Of a stretch of DNA of 64,000 bases, positions 7,772 to 17,471 are shown in pieces. Source of the stretch: Flavobacteriales bacterium (GTDB lineage Bacteria > Bacteroidota > Bacteroidia > Flavobacteriales_F > PHOS-HE28); assembly GCA_013360395.1 (NCBI GenBank), contig JABWBQ010000005.1, positions 1 to 64,000 of the forward strand. The letters are read 5' to 3'. Below the pieces are notes generated by a model that did no database searches, was not told the DNA's origin, and saw only the letters and a program-made list of their open reading frames with translations. Made by a program: the position numbers and the translations under genes. Numbering within the stretch: the first letter of the stretch is position 1; the number at the start of each line of letters is the position of its first letter.

Positions 7772-8638
7772 TCAGAACTTGCCGTTCGCGTTCTTCCATT
7801 CGCTCTGTGGCGGCACGGTTTCGATGGTGTCCCAGTGCTCGGCGATCTTGCCGTTCTGCACCCGGAACAGGTCGTAGAACACGGTGTGCTTGCCGCCGAG
7901 GCTGCCTTCGCTGGCCACCAGCACGAAGTTGCCTTCGCCGAGGACCAAGTGGATGGTGTCGTACTTCATGGTGATGCCCTGCTTGGCCCATTCGCCCAGG
8001 GCCTTGCCCAGGCCGCTGAGGCCGTCGCCGATCAGGGTGTTGTGCTGGATGTAGTTGTCGCCATCGTAGTAGCTGGCGAGCTTCTCCATCTTGCCCTCCA
8101 CCAGGATGTTCTGCACGAAGTCGCGCACCAGCGCCTTGTTGGCCTCGTTCTTGTCCAGGTCGGTGGCCTCCGTGGGTCCGTCGAACTGGGTGTGGCCGCT
8201 GGGGTTCGGCGCGGCGATCTCCTGCAGGTTGTCCCAGTGCTCCACGATGCGGCCGTTCTCGAAGCGGAAGATGTCGAAGCCGGCCTTGGGCCCGAAGAAA
8301 TCGTAGCGGGTGTGCGCGAAGCCGTAGTCGCCGTCCTGGAAGGCACGCACCACCTCGGCCTTGGCGCTGCCGGGCGGCAACGCTTTGAGCAGCGCCCCGA
8401 AACCGGCCAGCCCGTCGGCGGCCATGAGGTTGTGCTGGATGTATTTGTCGGGGTTGATGTACGCGATGGGCTTCGGGTCGCCGGTCTGGATGCTGCGCAG
8501 CAGTTCGGTGACCATCTGTTTGTTGCTGATGGCGGTCGTGGTGTCCATGGTCTGTGGTTGTTGGGGTTGTTCGGTCGTTGTGGTGGTCGGGCTGCCGCAG
8601 GCGGCGAGCGCGATGCCCAGGGTGAGCGCTGTTCTCAT
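7772..8638 (-). CDS. lipoprotein with two SnoaL/NTF2-like domains
   Basis: About 288 aa from the ATG ending at 8638, chosen because it gives a lipoprotein signal with the lipobox LAAC (MRTALTLGIALAACGSP). After a Thr/Gln-rich linker come two tandem SnoaL-like modules (about residues 40-150 and 165-285). Each has the signature YIQHN…DGLxGxGxxL…, VxAxEG/FGxxHTxxD and FRxxNGxIxEHWD. This family folds as a cone-shaped alpha+beta barrel; members are isomerases, hydrolases or binding proteins, and the substrate here is unknown. It is probably anchored in the periplasm or outer membrane. A clear terminator follows. Confidence 0.8.
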   Translation of the reverse strand: MRTALTLGIALAACGSPTTTTTEQPQQPQTMDTTTAISNKQMVTELLRSIQTGDPKPIAYINPDKYIQHNLMAADGLAGFGALLKALPPGSAKAEVVRAFQDGDYGFAHTRYDFFGPKAGFDIFRFENGRIVEHWDNLQEIAAPNPSGHTQFDGPTEATDLDKNEANKALVRDFVQNILVEGKMEKLASYYDGDNYIQHNTLIGDGLSGLGKALGEWAKQGITMKYDTIHLVLGEGNFVLVASEGSLGGKHTVFYDLFRVQNGKIAEHWDTIETVPPQSEWKNANGKF

Positions 8639-8732
8639 CGGTGTTGGTTGACGGTGCAAAGCAACCGCCACGGCTTGCGAAAGGCGCTATACAAACCGGA
8701 CGAAGAATGGTAGAAATCGCCCTTCACCCGGA

Positions 8733-9593
8733 TCACGGATGCAGCTCGCCCGGCGTCCTGCCCGTGAGCCGCTTCACATACTTCACCAGGTTGCTCGCAT
8801 CCTCGAATCCCATTTCGAAGGCCAGCTCCTTCACACTCTTGTCGCGCACGCTCATGTGGCGCCGGATCTCGAGCACCGTGCGTTCATCGATGAAGGTCTT
8901 CGCCGTGCGTCCGGTGGCGCGCCGACACAGGGCGTTCAAGGTCTTCAGGCTGCAGCCCATCCGCTCCGCATAGTGCTCTGCCCGCCGGGTGCGCACGTGG
9001 TCCGTTTCCACCAGGTTGGTGAAACGCAGGAACTCGGCATAGTCGCGTCCGGTGATGCGGGCCACCGGGGTCTCCGGTTTGCCGCGCTCCGCCTTCAGCA
9101 GGAGCAGCTCGAGCCAACTGTGCAGCACGGCCGGGCTACGATCTCCGGTGCGCACGTATTCGTCGTGCAGGGCTTCGAACAGCGGTGTCAGTCCTTCGCT
9201 GCGGGCCACGGACCGGTCCAGCACCGGCGGATGGAGGTGGTAGTTGAACAGGCGGTTGTCGGCCAGGGTGAGGACGCGTTGGCCGTGGCGCAGGAGGAAG
9301 TCCTCGGTGAAAATGACCATGATCGCGTCGAACCGCGAGCGCAGGTCGAACCGGTGCACTTGGCCTTTGCAGATGAAGATGGAGTCGTGGTGGCGCAGGG
9401 CGTGCGGCTGGAAGTCGATCTCATGCAGGGCGCGGCCTTCCGTGATGTGCAGGATGGTGTAGAATTCGGGCCTTGAGGGCTTTCGCAGCAGTTCGTCGAT
9501 CTTCTTGGCGCGCAGGGCCTGCCACGTAGTCACTTCGAGCCCTGCGTTCGCATGGCCTGTACGCAAGAAGGCCAGGTCGACCACTCCTTTCAT
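8733..9593 (-). CDS. AraC family transcriptional regulator
   Basis: A 286-aa protein with an N-terminal cupin-like sensor half (…FYTILHITEGRALHEIDFQ… HHDSIFICKGQVHRFDL…) and a C-terminal AraC-type double helix-turn-helix (about residues 185-286: YAERMGCSLKTLNALCRRATGRTAKTFIDER… VKELAFEMGFEDASNLVKYVKRLTG). It probably activates a nearby or unlinked gene in response to a small ligand. No site like the 21-bp-spaced operators of region 5 was seen next to it. The 9594-9868 gap upstream holds a DUF2200 gene fragment. Confidence 0.85.
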   Translation of the reverse strand: MKGVVDLAFLRTGHANAGLEVTTWQALRAKKIDELLRKPSRPEFYTILHITEGRALHEIDFQPHALRHHDSIFICKGQVHRFDLRSRFDAIMVIFTEDFLLRHGQRVLTLADNRLFNYHLHPPVLDRSVARSEGLTPLFEALHDEYVRTGDRSPAVLHSWLELLLLKAERGKPETPVARITGRDYAEFLRFTNLVETDHVRTRRAEHYAERMGCSLKTLNALCRRATGRTAKTFIDERTVLEIRRHMSVRDKSVKELAFEMGFEDASNLVKYVKRLTGRTPGELHP

Positions 9594-9673
9594 TTGGCCA
9601 ATCTACCGTTCGTACTGGCCTGATAGTAGGGCCCGCGCTGATCAAGCCATTGTTGGAGATCAACTTTGTGGGT

Positions 9674-9736
9674 ATGAAACCCGCCGCCAACAACGAATGC
9701 GTCTTCCGCATGCTCATCGCCGGCGAGTACCCGTAG
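9674..9736 (+). pseudogene. DUF2200 gene 5' fragment (20 codons)
   Basis: A 20-codon frame (MKPAANNECVFRMLIAGEYP, then TAG) matches the first 20 codons of the intact DUF2200 gene at 17472 (…AANNERVFAMPFASVYP) with a shared CAACTTTG just upstream of both start codons. After YP the similarity ends in a stop codon. It is a remnant of the start of a gene whose full copy lies 7.8 kb downstream on the same strand. Confidence 0.6.
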
Positions 9737-9868
9737 GACGAGGCCGGTCTGATCAGCAGCCGGTCCGCCTTTGCGGCCATCCGTCCATTCGGCCGATGAC
9801 CTCCGGATCTTCGCAGAAGCGGATTTATTTTGTCCCCGATCATCCCTGCCGGCGTGCCGGCATACCCA

Positions 9869-11083
9869 ATGACACATCTCCGCGCACGCACCCTGATGGG
9901 TGCGATCCTCGGGACCGTCGGCATGGCGGTCGCACAAACCCCTCCCAATGACGATTGCGCCACGGCCGTGGCCCAGCCGCTGCCGATGGGCGGTTCGCTG
10001 ACCTTCACCGGCGACAACACGGGGGCCACGGCTACGGGCGACTTCGTCCCCGGAAGCGCCCTGGACGGCATCGGTCCCTGCGTGTGGCATAAGTTCAGCA
10101 CTTCGGGCTGTGCGGATGTCGTGGTGTCCTACTGCGGGACCACGCCGGCGTTCGCGGGGGTGGCGGCCTTCCTCTCGCCGAGCTGTCCAGCGGGCTCGGA
10201 CTATGTCCAGTTCTTCAGTTACAACTACACCGAATGTGGCAACGGGAACGGCACGGTGTATTACGTGGCGCTGCCGGCCGGCACGTACTACCTCCCGGTG
10301 CTCCTGAACGAGAACGCCCCGGCGGTGGGATCCTACAACATCGTCGTGAGCGCGGAGTCCTGTGCCCCGCCCCCGAGCAACGATGACTGCATGAACGCCA
10401 TCGCGGTGGTGCCCGGCCCGTGGTGTGACCTGGCCACCTACACGAGCGACGGGGGCACACAATCCGAGCCGGCCGTGGATTGCAACGGGACCACGGGATT
10501 CTCCAACGACGATGTCTGGTTCTCGTTCGAGGCCACCGCGTCCACCATGGCCATCGGCGTGATGGGCACCGACGACGGCGACGGCTCGAACAGCACCGGC
10601 TTCAACGCGGTGGTGCAGCTCTACAGCGGGACCTGCGGGAGCCTGGTGGAGCTGGCGTGTGCGGACGAGACCTATTCCAACGAGCTGGAGGAGATCGTGG
10701 CCACGGGGCTCACCGTGGGGCAGAGCTACCTGGTGCGCGTTTATGATTGGGCGCCCGGCTATCCGGCGGTGCCCACGTTCGGGATCTGCGTGGTGGAGGG
10801 CCCGGGGATCGGCATCGGCATCCCGGAGCGGACCGGCGGCTCCGCCTGGTCGGTGTATCCGAATCCCAGCGCGGGCAGGTTCGGTCTTCGGTACGATGGT
10901 GCGGGAGGCCCTGCGCGCATCGAGCTGGTGGACCTCACGGGTCGTGTCGTGTTCGGCGTTGCACGGACCCTGACCACCGGTGCGGTGTTGGAGCTCGACC
11001 CGGGCGATGTAGGCGCGGGCACCTACCTCCTGCGCGTCACCGAAGGCGCGCGGTGCAGCGAACAGCGCTTGGTGCTGCAGTAG
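9869..11083 (+). CDS. secreted protein with two PPC-like beta domains and T9SS sorting domain
   Basis: About 404 aa from the ATG at 9869, which opens a signal peptide (MTHLRARTLMGAILGTVGMA, then VAQTPPNDDC). Two similar beta-rich modules follow, each opening with a (P)xNDDC motif (NDDCATAVA…; SNDDCMNAIA…), with DVWFSFEAT and VRVYDWAPGYPAVPTFGICV, resembling domains common in Bacteroidota surface proteins. The last about 75 residues (VYPNPSAGRFGLRYDG… to QRLVLQ) are a clear T9SS type A sorting domain. It is probably a cell-surface or released binding protein; no enzymatic motif is seen. Confidence 0.85.
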   Translation: MTHLRARTLMGAILGTVGMAVAQTPPNDDCATAVAQPLPMGGSLTFTGDNTGATATGDFVPGSALDGIGPCVWHKFSTSGCADVVVSYCGTTPAFAGVAAFLSPSCPAGSDYVQFFSYNYTECGNGNGTVYYVALPAGTYYLPVLLNENAPAVGSYNIVVSAESCAPPPSNDDCMNAIAVVPGPWCDLATYTSDGGTQSEPAVDCNGTTGFSNDDVWFSFEATASTMAIGVMGTDDGDGSNSTGFNAVVQLYSGTCGSLVELACADETYSNELEEIVATGLTVGQSYLVRVYDWAPGYPAVPTFGICVVEGPGIGIGIPERTGGSAWSVYPNPSAGRFGLRYDGAGGPARIELVDLTGRVVFGVARTLTTGAVLELDPGDVGAGTYLLRVTEGARCSEQRLVLQ

Positions 11084-11259
11084 GTCGGCGCGGGCGGGTG
11101 CGTCTGCGGGACCGGTGTTAAAGTTCCCAAGATCCGACGCCTCCGGAGGGTCGCGGGCCTATCTTAGCTCGCACCGCCGAGAGGGCCAGTGGTGGTGCGG
11201 CAGGTCGCCGTACCGCAGGTCGGGCCGGGCGACGGCGGAGGGATGGCGACCCACTGACC

Positions 11260-11688
11260 ATGAAAGCGCAACTCCGGAAGATCCATGCCCTCCTGGGCGA
11301 TAGTGGCCTGTTGTACGCCTCACTGGCCGAAGGCGGAGCCCTGGCAAGGGACCGCGCCTTGATCGAGAGCATCTGCTCGGAGCGCCGCGGCATGATGGCG
11401 GCCCTGGTGCACGAGGCGGCGCTGGACGGGGAGGAGCTGGAGCCGGCAGCCAGCGTTGGCGGCCTGCTGAACGACATCCGTGTCCGCGTGCGGGACGCCA
11501 TCGGCCATCCTGCGGCGGCGGAGGTGCTGGGGGAGCTTGAACGCGGCGAGCGGCACTTGCGGGACCTCTACGACGAGGGCATCGCCGCCGCAGGCCCGGG
11601 TCGGCTCAAGCAAGTGCTGGTGGGGCAGCGGAACAGTATCGACCGCAACGTCCGGGCGTTGCATGAAGCCATTGCGGCGCATGTCTGA
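11260..11688 (+). CDS. DUF2383-like four-helix-bundle protein
   Basis: A 142-aa helical protein (MKAQLRKIHALLGDSGLLYA… ending NVRALHEAIAAHV). Its layout, with two long amphipathic helix pairs and ERGERHLRDLYDEG…, resembles DUF2383/PA2169-type ferritin-like bundles often tied to stress or envelope maintenance. No complete set of metal ligands is visible, so iron binding is unproven. It is followed by the glutamate-synthase-like gene after 39 bp on the same strand, perhaps co-transcribed. A TATCTTAG motif at 11160-11167 could be its -7 box. Confidence 0.6.
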   Translation: MKAQLRKIHALLGDSGLLYASLAEGGALARDRALIESICSERRGMMAALVHEAALDGEELEPAASVGGLLNDIRVRVRDAIGHPAAAEVLGELERGERHLRDLYDEGIAAAGPGRLKQVLVGQRNSIDRNVRALHEAIAAHV

Positions 11689-11727
11689 CGGGGCCATGGG
11701 CGTTCATCGCCACAACACGCGGCGCCG

Positions 11728-13272
11728 ATGAGGAAGCTGTTCCTGCGGCTCAGCATCGGCCTCACGGTGCTCATCGCCCTGGTGGCCCTGGTGCGGCCCG
11801 GCGTGCTGTGGGCTTATGCGGTGGTGCTGCCCCTGGTGCTGTTGGGCCTGGTGGACATGCGGCAGGAGCGGCACACGGTACTGCGCAACTTCCCGGTGCT
11901 GGGCCATCTGCGCTATTTCTTCGAGCTGATCTCCCCGGAGCTGCAGCAGTATTTCATCGAGCGCAGCACCGACGGCCGGCCATTCAGCCGGCAGCACCGC
12001 AACCTGGCGTACCGGCGGGCCAAGAACGTGAGCGACACCACGCCGTTCGGCACCTTGCTGGACCTGAACGCCGAGGGCTATGAAGGCCTGCGCCATTCGA
12101 TCTACCCGGCGCCGGTGCAGGAGGCGCCCCCACGCGTGCGGATCGGCGGGGCGCGTTGCACGCAGCCCTACGAGGCGTCCCTGCTGAACATCTCGGCGAT
12201 GAGCTTCGGGGCCCTCAGCGCCAACGCGGTGCTGGCCCTGAACGCGGGGGCGCGCAAAGGGGGCTTCTACCACAACACCGGCGAGGGCGGGATCAGCGAG
12301 TACCACCTGCGCCATGGGGGCGACCTGGTGTGGCAGATCGGCACGGGCTACTTCGGCTGCCGCACCGAGGACGGCCGTTTCGACCCGGAGCGCTTCCGGG
12401 AGAAGGCGGTGCTGCCGCAGGTGCGCATGGTGGAGCTCAAGCTCTCACAGGGTGCGAAGCCGGGCCATGGCGGGGTGCTGCCCGCCTCGAAGAACACGCC
12501 GGAGATCGCCCGCATCCGGCATCTGCGGCCGCACACCACCGTGCTGTCCCCGCCCGGCCACGCGGCCTTCAGCGATGCGGCCGGCCTGCTGCGCTTCGTG
12601 GACGAGCTGCGCACGCTCTCGGGGGGCAAGCCCACGGGGTTCAAGCTGTGCATCGGGCGCACCGAGGAGTTCATCGCGATCTGCGAGGCCATGGCCGCCG
12701 GGGCACCGCTGCCCGATTTCATCACCGTGGACGGCGCGGAAGGTGGCACGGGGGCGGCACCGCTGGAGTTCAACGACAGCGTGGGCCTGCCGATCGGTCC
12801 GGCCCTGATCTTCGTCCACACCACACTGCAGCGCTTCCGGCTGCGCGACCGCATCCGGGTGATCGCCAGTGGCAAGGTGCTCACCGCCTCCTCGGTGTTG
12901 AAGATGCTGGCCAACGGGGCCGACCTGTGCAACAGCGCCCGCGGCTTCATGTTCGCCCTGGGCTGCATCCAGGCCCTGCGCTGCAATACCAACACCTGCC
13001 CCACGGGGGTGGCCACGCAGGACCGCTCGTTGGCGCGCGGCCTGGTGGTCACCGACAAGGCCGAGCGGGTGTACCATTTCCACCGCAACACGCTGCATGC
13101 CGTGATGGAACTGATGGCGGCCTGCGGGGTGCACCGCATCGAGGATGTCAGCATGGACATGTTCATCCGGGGCGATGAGTTCATCCGGCAGGCCAACGCC
13201 TATTACCCGGACAGCCTGCACCATGATGGGCGGGGCCGGTCGTTCCGGGCGGTCTCCCCGGATGATCGGTGA
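11728..13272 (+). CDS. FMN-binding glutamate synthase family protein
   Basis: A 514-aa protein. The N-terminus has two hydrophobic stretches (about residues 5-45) predicting membrane association. The rest matches the central and FMN domains of the large subunit of glutamate synthase: SLLNISAMSFGALSANAV, NTGEGGISEYH, GAKPGHGGVLPASK, DGAEGGTGAAP and the cysteine cluster LRCNTNTCPTGVATQD. It lacks the glutaminase domain, so it is not a complete GltB. Proteins of this single-chain type are of uncertain function, possibly an FMN-linked oxidoreductase using other partners. The next gene on the same strand begins 73 bp downstream. Confidence 0.85.
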   Translation: MRKLFLRLSIGLTVLIALVALVRPGVLWAYAVVLPLVLLGLVDMRQERHTVLRNFPVLGHLRYFFELISPELQQYFIERSTDGRPFSRQHRNLAYRRAKNVSDTTPFGTLLDLNAEGYEGLRHSIYPAPVQEAPPRVRIGGARCTQPYEASLLNISAMSFGALSANAVLALNAGARKGGFYHNTGEGGISEYHLRHGGDLVWQIGTGYFGCRTEDGRFDPERFREKAVLPQVRMVELKLSQGAKPGHGGVLPASKNTPEIARIRHLRPHTTVLSPPGHAAFSDAAGLLRFVDELRTLSGGKPTGFKLCIGRTEEFIAICEAMAAGAPLPDFITVDGAEGGTGAAPLEFNDSVGLPIGPALIFVHTTLQRFRLRDRIRVIASGKVLTASSVLKMLANGADLCNSARGFMFALGCIQALRCNTNTCPTGVATQDRSLARGLVVTDKAERVYHFHRNTLHAVMELMAACGVHRIEDVSMDMFIRGDEFIRQANAYYPDSLHHDGRGRSFRAVSPDDR

Positions 13273-13344
13273 GGCCTGCCGGGGTGGCCGTGCGCGGCTT
13301 GCCTCGGCGGCGACCAGGGCACGGCACAGGCTGCACCGAGGGTC

Positions 13345-14328
13345 ATGATGGCGATCTTTACCCGCATGAAGGATCTCGTGCGAGGACTGCCGGTCCTGCT
13401 CCTGCCGCTGCTGCTGTGCGCCTGCGGTCAGCGGGAGCTGGCGCGCTACAGGGAGCGCATGATGGAGGGCGGATGCACCCCATGGCTGCCGGAAGGCCCT
13501 GCGGCGCGGGCGGCCATCGCACCGTTGGACAGCACCACCGTGCCCGATGCGGTGCGGGCGCGTTTCAGTGCCAACAGCCTGCGGATGGCCCACGCGATCG
13601 GCGTGCTGCCCGAGCTGCCCGCCTACATCGCCCAGCAGGCCACACGGCCGGAGCAACGCACGGTGGAGCAGCGGCTGGCGGCTCTGGAGCTCAAGGACCG
13701 GATCGCGGACCGTTGCGACAGGGCCTCGCTCGAGATCAGCGCGCTGGCCTCCGAGCTGGATTGCGAGGAGGAGAAGGTGAGCCAGCTGGCCGACCTGTTG
13801 AACGCGATCGGGAGCCGGCGCGAAACGCGGTTGACGATCGCGGCCATCGCTGTGGGCGCCACCGGAGCGGTGGTCACCGGCATCCACCTGCTCGACGAGG
13901 ACGGCACCAGCAACATCGATGGTGCGGGCATCGTGTTCGGCATCGCCGAGGCCGCGCTGGGCGCCGCGATCCTGCTGGATGGCGCGCGCACCGAGCTGCG
14001 TCATCCACGCAACGCCCTGCGCGCGGTCCACGAGGGCAGCGACCCCGACGGCATCTTCCCGCCCTCGGTGTGGTACTGCCTGGTGCAGCCCCGTGCCGTC
14101 GCCGGCGGTCGGCGTTCGCTGCGCCAGGAACTGCTGGAGCGTTGGGGGGCGGGGGAGGGCACCGTGCCCGAGGGCGACCTGGCCCTGTGCCTGGGCGACG
14201 GGGGGCGGTACGACGCCGGGCAGCTGGAGACCCGGGGCGACATGTTCGACCAGTTGGAGGCCTCCATCAAGCTCGTGAAGCAGGACCTGCTGCAGCTGGT
14301 GCAGGAGCTGGAGGCGGTGGGGCGTTAG
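13345..14328 (+). CDS. lipoprotein of unknown function with two internal membrane-like helices
   Basis: About 327 aa. The N-terminus is a lipoprotein signal (VLLLPLLLCACGQRE, lipobox LCAC). The middle is helical and acidic (residues about 80-160), followed by two hydrophobic alanine/glycine-rich helices around residues 168-185 (TIAAIAVGATGAVVTG) and 195-212 (GIVFGIAEAALGAAILL). The C-terminal third is a helical region ending LLQLVQELEAVGR. No family was recognised. Start codons at 13345 and 13348 are equally possible. It lies between the glutamate-synthase-like gene and the phosphatase. Confidence 0.75.
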   Translation: MMAIFTRMKDLVRGLPVLLLPLLLCACGQRELARYRERMMEGGCTPWLPEGPAARAAIAPLDSTTVPDAVRARFSANSLRMAHAIGVLPELPAYIAQQATRPEQRTVEQRLAALELKDRIADRCDRASLEISALASELDCEEEKVSQLADLLNAIGSRRETRLTIAAIAVGATGAVVTGIHLLDEDGTSNIDGAGIVFGIAEAALGAAILLDGARTELRHPRNALRAVHEGSDPDGIFPPSVWYCLVQPRAVAGGRRSLRQELLERWGAGEGTVPEGDLALCLGDGGRYDAGQLETRGDMFDQLEASIKLVKQDLLQLVQELEAVGR

Positions 14329-14401
14329 CGCCGGGCGGGGCCGGTCCGGACCTCCCGCGGACGGCACGTCGTGATGGGCGCCGTTCCCGTAATTTGCCGA
14401 C

Positions 14402-17239
14402 ATGGCCCCATCGTTCCGCACCCTCGCCGCGTTCATCCTGCTGCATGCCGCGCTCACCGCCCATGCGCAGACCATCCTGGTGCAACCCTACCTGCAGGAT
14501 GCCGAGCCCGACCGCATGAGCATCCTGTGGGAGACGAGCAGCGGCACGCAGAGCATGGTGGAGTACGGCCTCACGCCGGCGCTGGGGAGCTCCGCCACGG
14601 GCGGTGCCTTCACCAGTTCGGGCAGTGCGCAGATCCACACCGTCACCATCACGGGGCTCAACCCCGGCACCGCGTATTTCTACCGCACGGTCACGGGCAC
14701 GGCCATTTCGGGCATCCGTCACTTCCGTACCCCGGCGTTGCCGGGCGCGGAGGCCGGGACCAACATCGTGGCCATGAGCGACATGCAACAAGACAGCGGC
14801 CAGCCCACCAAGTTCTGGGAGGTGGTGCACAACGGGGTGATCGACCACGTGACCGACAGCATGGGACCGGACCTGAGCGAGGAGCTGGCCATGGTGGTGA
14901 TCCCGGGCGACCTGGTGCAGGACGGGCTCAACTACGCCTCCTGGAAGAGCACCTTCTTCGATGCGGCCGACCCGCTGTTCAGCTACGTGCCCGTCTATCC
15001 GGCGATCGGCAATCACGAGAACAATTCGGCCCACTACTTCAACTACTTCCAGCTGCCCGACAACGGCACCCCGGGCTACGAGGAGCATTGGTGGTACAAG
15101 GACCACAGCAACGTGCGCATCATCGGCCTCAACACCAATTCCGGGTACCGGATCCAGGCGCAGCTGGACTGGCTGGACGGGGTGCTGGACGATGCCTGTG
15201 CCGACCCCGACATCGATTTCGTCTTCGCCCAGATGCATCACCCGCACCACAGCGAGCTGTGGATCGACGGCAACACGGACTATACCGGTGACGTGATCGC
15301 GCTCATGGAGCAGTTCAGCAGCACCTGCGGGAAGCCCAGCATCCACTTCTACGGCCACACGCACGCCTATTCCCGCGGGCAGAGCCGGGACCACGACCAC
15401 GTGATGGTGAACGTGGCCACCGCGGGGGGCAACATCGACCATTGGGGCGAGTTCGCCCAGATCGACTATGCCGAGCACAACATCAGCGACGACGAGTATG
15501 GCTTCGTGCTCACCGAAGTGCGTGCCGGCGCCGACCCGAGCTTCACCGTCAAGCGCTTCAGCCTCGGCGATGAGAACAGCATCGAGGACAACACCCTGGA
15601 GGACCTCATCACCGTGCGCCGCTACAACAACGCGCCGTTGGTGCCCACGGGGCTCTTCCCCGCGGCCCAGGACACGGTGTCGCCCGATTGCGTGGTGCTC
15701 AAGGCCGGACCATACTTCGATGCGGACGGCGATGGGCACGGCGATGCCCAATGGCAGGTCTCCACCGATCCCGGCGACTGGACCGCACCGGTGCTCGACA
15801 GCTGGCGGCAATACCAGAACCATTACAACGGGCAGGACCTGCAGGCGGGCGATGACCTCACCGATGAGCGGGTGCTGGGCCTACAACCGAACACGGCCTA
15901 CTACTGGCGGGTGCGGTACCGCGACCGCAGCCTGCGGTGGAGCGCCTGGAGCACACCCCTGGCCTTCCACACCGGGGCGGGTTCCTTCGGGCCGAACCTG
16001 CTCCAGAACGGGGATGCGCAGAACGGCATCGCCGACTGGACGGCCACGGCGGGGGTGATCGAAGCGCTCACCGCCGGGCAATGTGCGGGCATCGCGCCCT
16101 ACCAGGGCACCCACTATTTCGCCGTGGGCGCGCTGTGCACGGACAACGCCTTCGGCAGTGCGTACCAGGATGTGAGCATCGCGGTGCATGCGACCGCGGT
16201 GGATGCGGGCACCGCCACGGTGCGTTACGGCGGGTGGTTCGCCAACTGGCAGGGCAGCGACCTGCCGCGCATGGAGCTGGAGTTCCGGGACGGTGGCGGC
16301 GTCGTGCTGGGCGGCGCACCGCAGATCGGGAGCAACACGGCGACATGGACGCAGGTGATGAGCGACGTGGCCGTGCCTGCGGGCACGCGCACCGTGCGTG
16401 TGGTGCTCACCGGCACCCGCCAGGCCGGCACCGACAACGACAGCTACTTCGACGAGCTGTACCTGCGGCTGTCCCCGGCGGGTGCGTGCAGCGAACCCTA
16501 CGTGCGCGTGCCGCTGCGCGCCTTCCTGCAAGGCCCCTACCTCAGCGGGCAGGAGCTCATGCACGACAGCCTGCGTGCGCAGGGTTTGCTGCCGCTGGTG
16601 GAGCCCTTCACCGCGCTGGGCTTCGTGCATGCGGGCGCGGGCGGCGGGGAGAGCGTGGCGCCCGCGGTGCTGCAGACCACCGGTCTCAATGCGGTGGTGG
16701 ACTGGGTGCTTGTGGAACTGCGCACGGGCACGGCGCCGGCCACGGTGGTGGCCACGCGTTCCTGCCTGATCCTGCGCGGCGGCGAGGTGGTGGACAAGGA
16801 CGGCAGCAGCGCACCGTGGATCACGGCCCCGCCGGGCGCCTACCACATCGTGCTGCGCCATCGCAACCATCTGGCCGCCATGACGGCCGACCCGATCGAA
16901 CTGGGCGGATCGCTCACCACCATCGACCTGAGCGACCCAGGCGTGGCCTTGTTCGGGAACGATGCCATGCGGACCGAGGCCGGTGTGCGCATGCTTTGGG
17001 CGGGCGATGTCAACGGGGATAACAGGCTGAAGTACGCCGGCGCTTCCAACGACCGCGATCCGGTGCTCGTGCACATCGGAGGCGGATCGCCCACGGCCAC
17101 GGCCATGGGCTACCACCGCACCGATGTCAACATGGACGGCACAACGAAGTTCGCGGGTGCCGGCAACGACCGCGACCCCATCCTGGTGAACATCGGTGGC
17201 AGCGTGCCCACGGCGGTGCGGCCGGGCCAGGTGCCTTGA
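14402..17239 (+). CDS. secreted purple-acid-phosphatase-like metallophosphoesterase with dockerin-like C-terminus
   Basis: A 945-aa protein with signal peptide (MAPSFRTLAAFILLHAALTA, then HAQT). Residues about 22-115 form an FnIII-like purple acid phosphatase N-domain. Residues about 120-400 are a calcineurin-type metallophosphoesterase with AMSDMQQD, VIPGDLV, AIGNHEN, QMHHPHH and FYGHTHAYSRG, so all metal-binding blocks are present. Then come further FnIII/carbohydrate-binding-like modules. The end is not a type A sorting domain but a paired motif: GDVNGDNRLKYAG…NDRDPVLVHIGG and DVNMDGTTKFAG…NDRDPILVNIGG. It probably releases phosphate from extracellular esters. A TAATTTG motif ends 5 nt before the start codon. 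Confidence 0.85.
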   Translation: MAPSFRTLAAFILLHAALTAHAQTILVQPYLQDAEPDRMSILWETSSGTQSMVEYGLTPALGSSATGGAFTSSGSAQIHTVTITGLNPGTAYFYRTVTGTAISGIRHFRTPALPGAEAGTNIVAMSDMQQDSGQPTKFWEVVHNGVIDHVTDSMGPDLSEELAMVVIPGDLVQDGLNYASWKSTFFDAADPLFSYVPVYPAIGNHENNSAHYFNYFQLPDNGTPGYEEHWWYKDHSNVRIIGLNTNSGYRIQAQLDWLDGVLDDACADPDIDFVFAQMHHPHHSELWIDGNTDYTGDVIALMEQFSSTCGKPSIHFYGHTHAYSRGQSRDHDHVMVNVATAGGNIDHWGEFAQIDYAEHNISDDEYGFVLTEVRAGADPSFTVKRFSLGDENSIEDNTLEDLITVRRYNNAPLVPTGLFPAAQDTVSPDCVVLKAGPYFDADGDGHGDAQWQVSTDPGDWTAPVLDSWRQYQNHYNGQDLQAGDDLTDERVLGLQPNTAYYWRVRYRDRSLRWSAWSTPLAFHTGAGSFGPNLLQNGDAQNGIADWTATAGVIEALTAGQCAGIAPYQGTHYFAVGALCTDNAFGSAYQDVSIAVHATAVDAGTATVRYGGWFANWQGSDLPRMELEFRDGGGVVLGGAPQIGSNTATWTQVMSDVAVPAGTRTVRVVLTGTRQAGTDNDSYFDELYLRLSPAGACSEPYVRVPLRAFLQGPYLSGQELMHDSLRAQGLLPLVEPFTALGFVHAGAGGGESVAPAVLQTTGLNAVVDWVLVELRTGTAPATVVATRSCLILRGGEVVDKDGSSAPWITAPPGAYHIVLRHRNHLAAMTADPIELGGSLTTIDLSDPGVALFGNDAMRTEAGVRMLWAGDVNGDNRLKYAGASNDRDPVLVHIGGGSPTATAMGYHRTDVNMDGTTKFAGAGNDRDPILVNIGGSVPTAVRPGQVP

Positions 17240-17471
17240 AGGGTGCTTCCGCGGCAGGCGCGGGTCCGCCATGCCGGGCGGCCGTCGAACGGATCGCTGG
17301 AACGCTTGAAGGGTGGGCACACCGGGTCCGACCTCCGGTTGCCGACCCCGGCCGTGCTCCCCGGCGCGGATCGTGCTGGGTGTTGAACAACCGTCCGTGG
17401 CGTGCGCCTTCGAGCGTGGGTCTGCGTGCCTGCGCGAACGGCATCCGCACGTTCGCCAACTTTGAAGCAGC

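Noticed and set aside
12445-14475. A 676-codon minus-strand frame over the glutamate-synthase-like and lipoprotein genes
   Set aside because: It crosses two plus-strand genes with good motifs and has a low-complexity composition.
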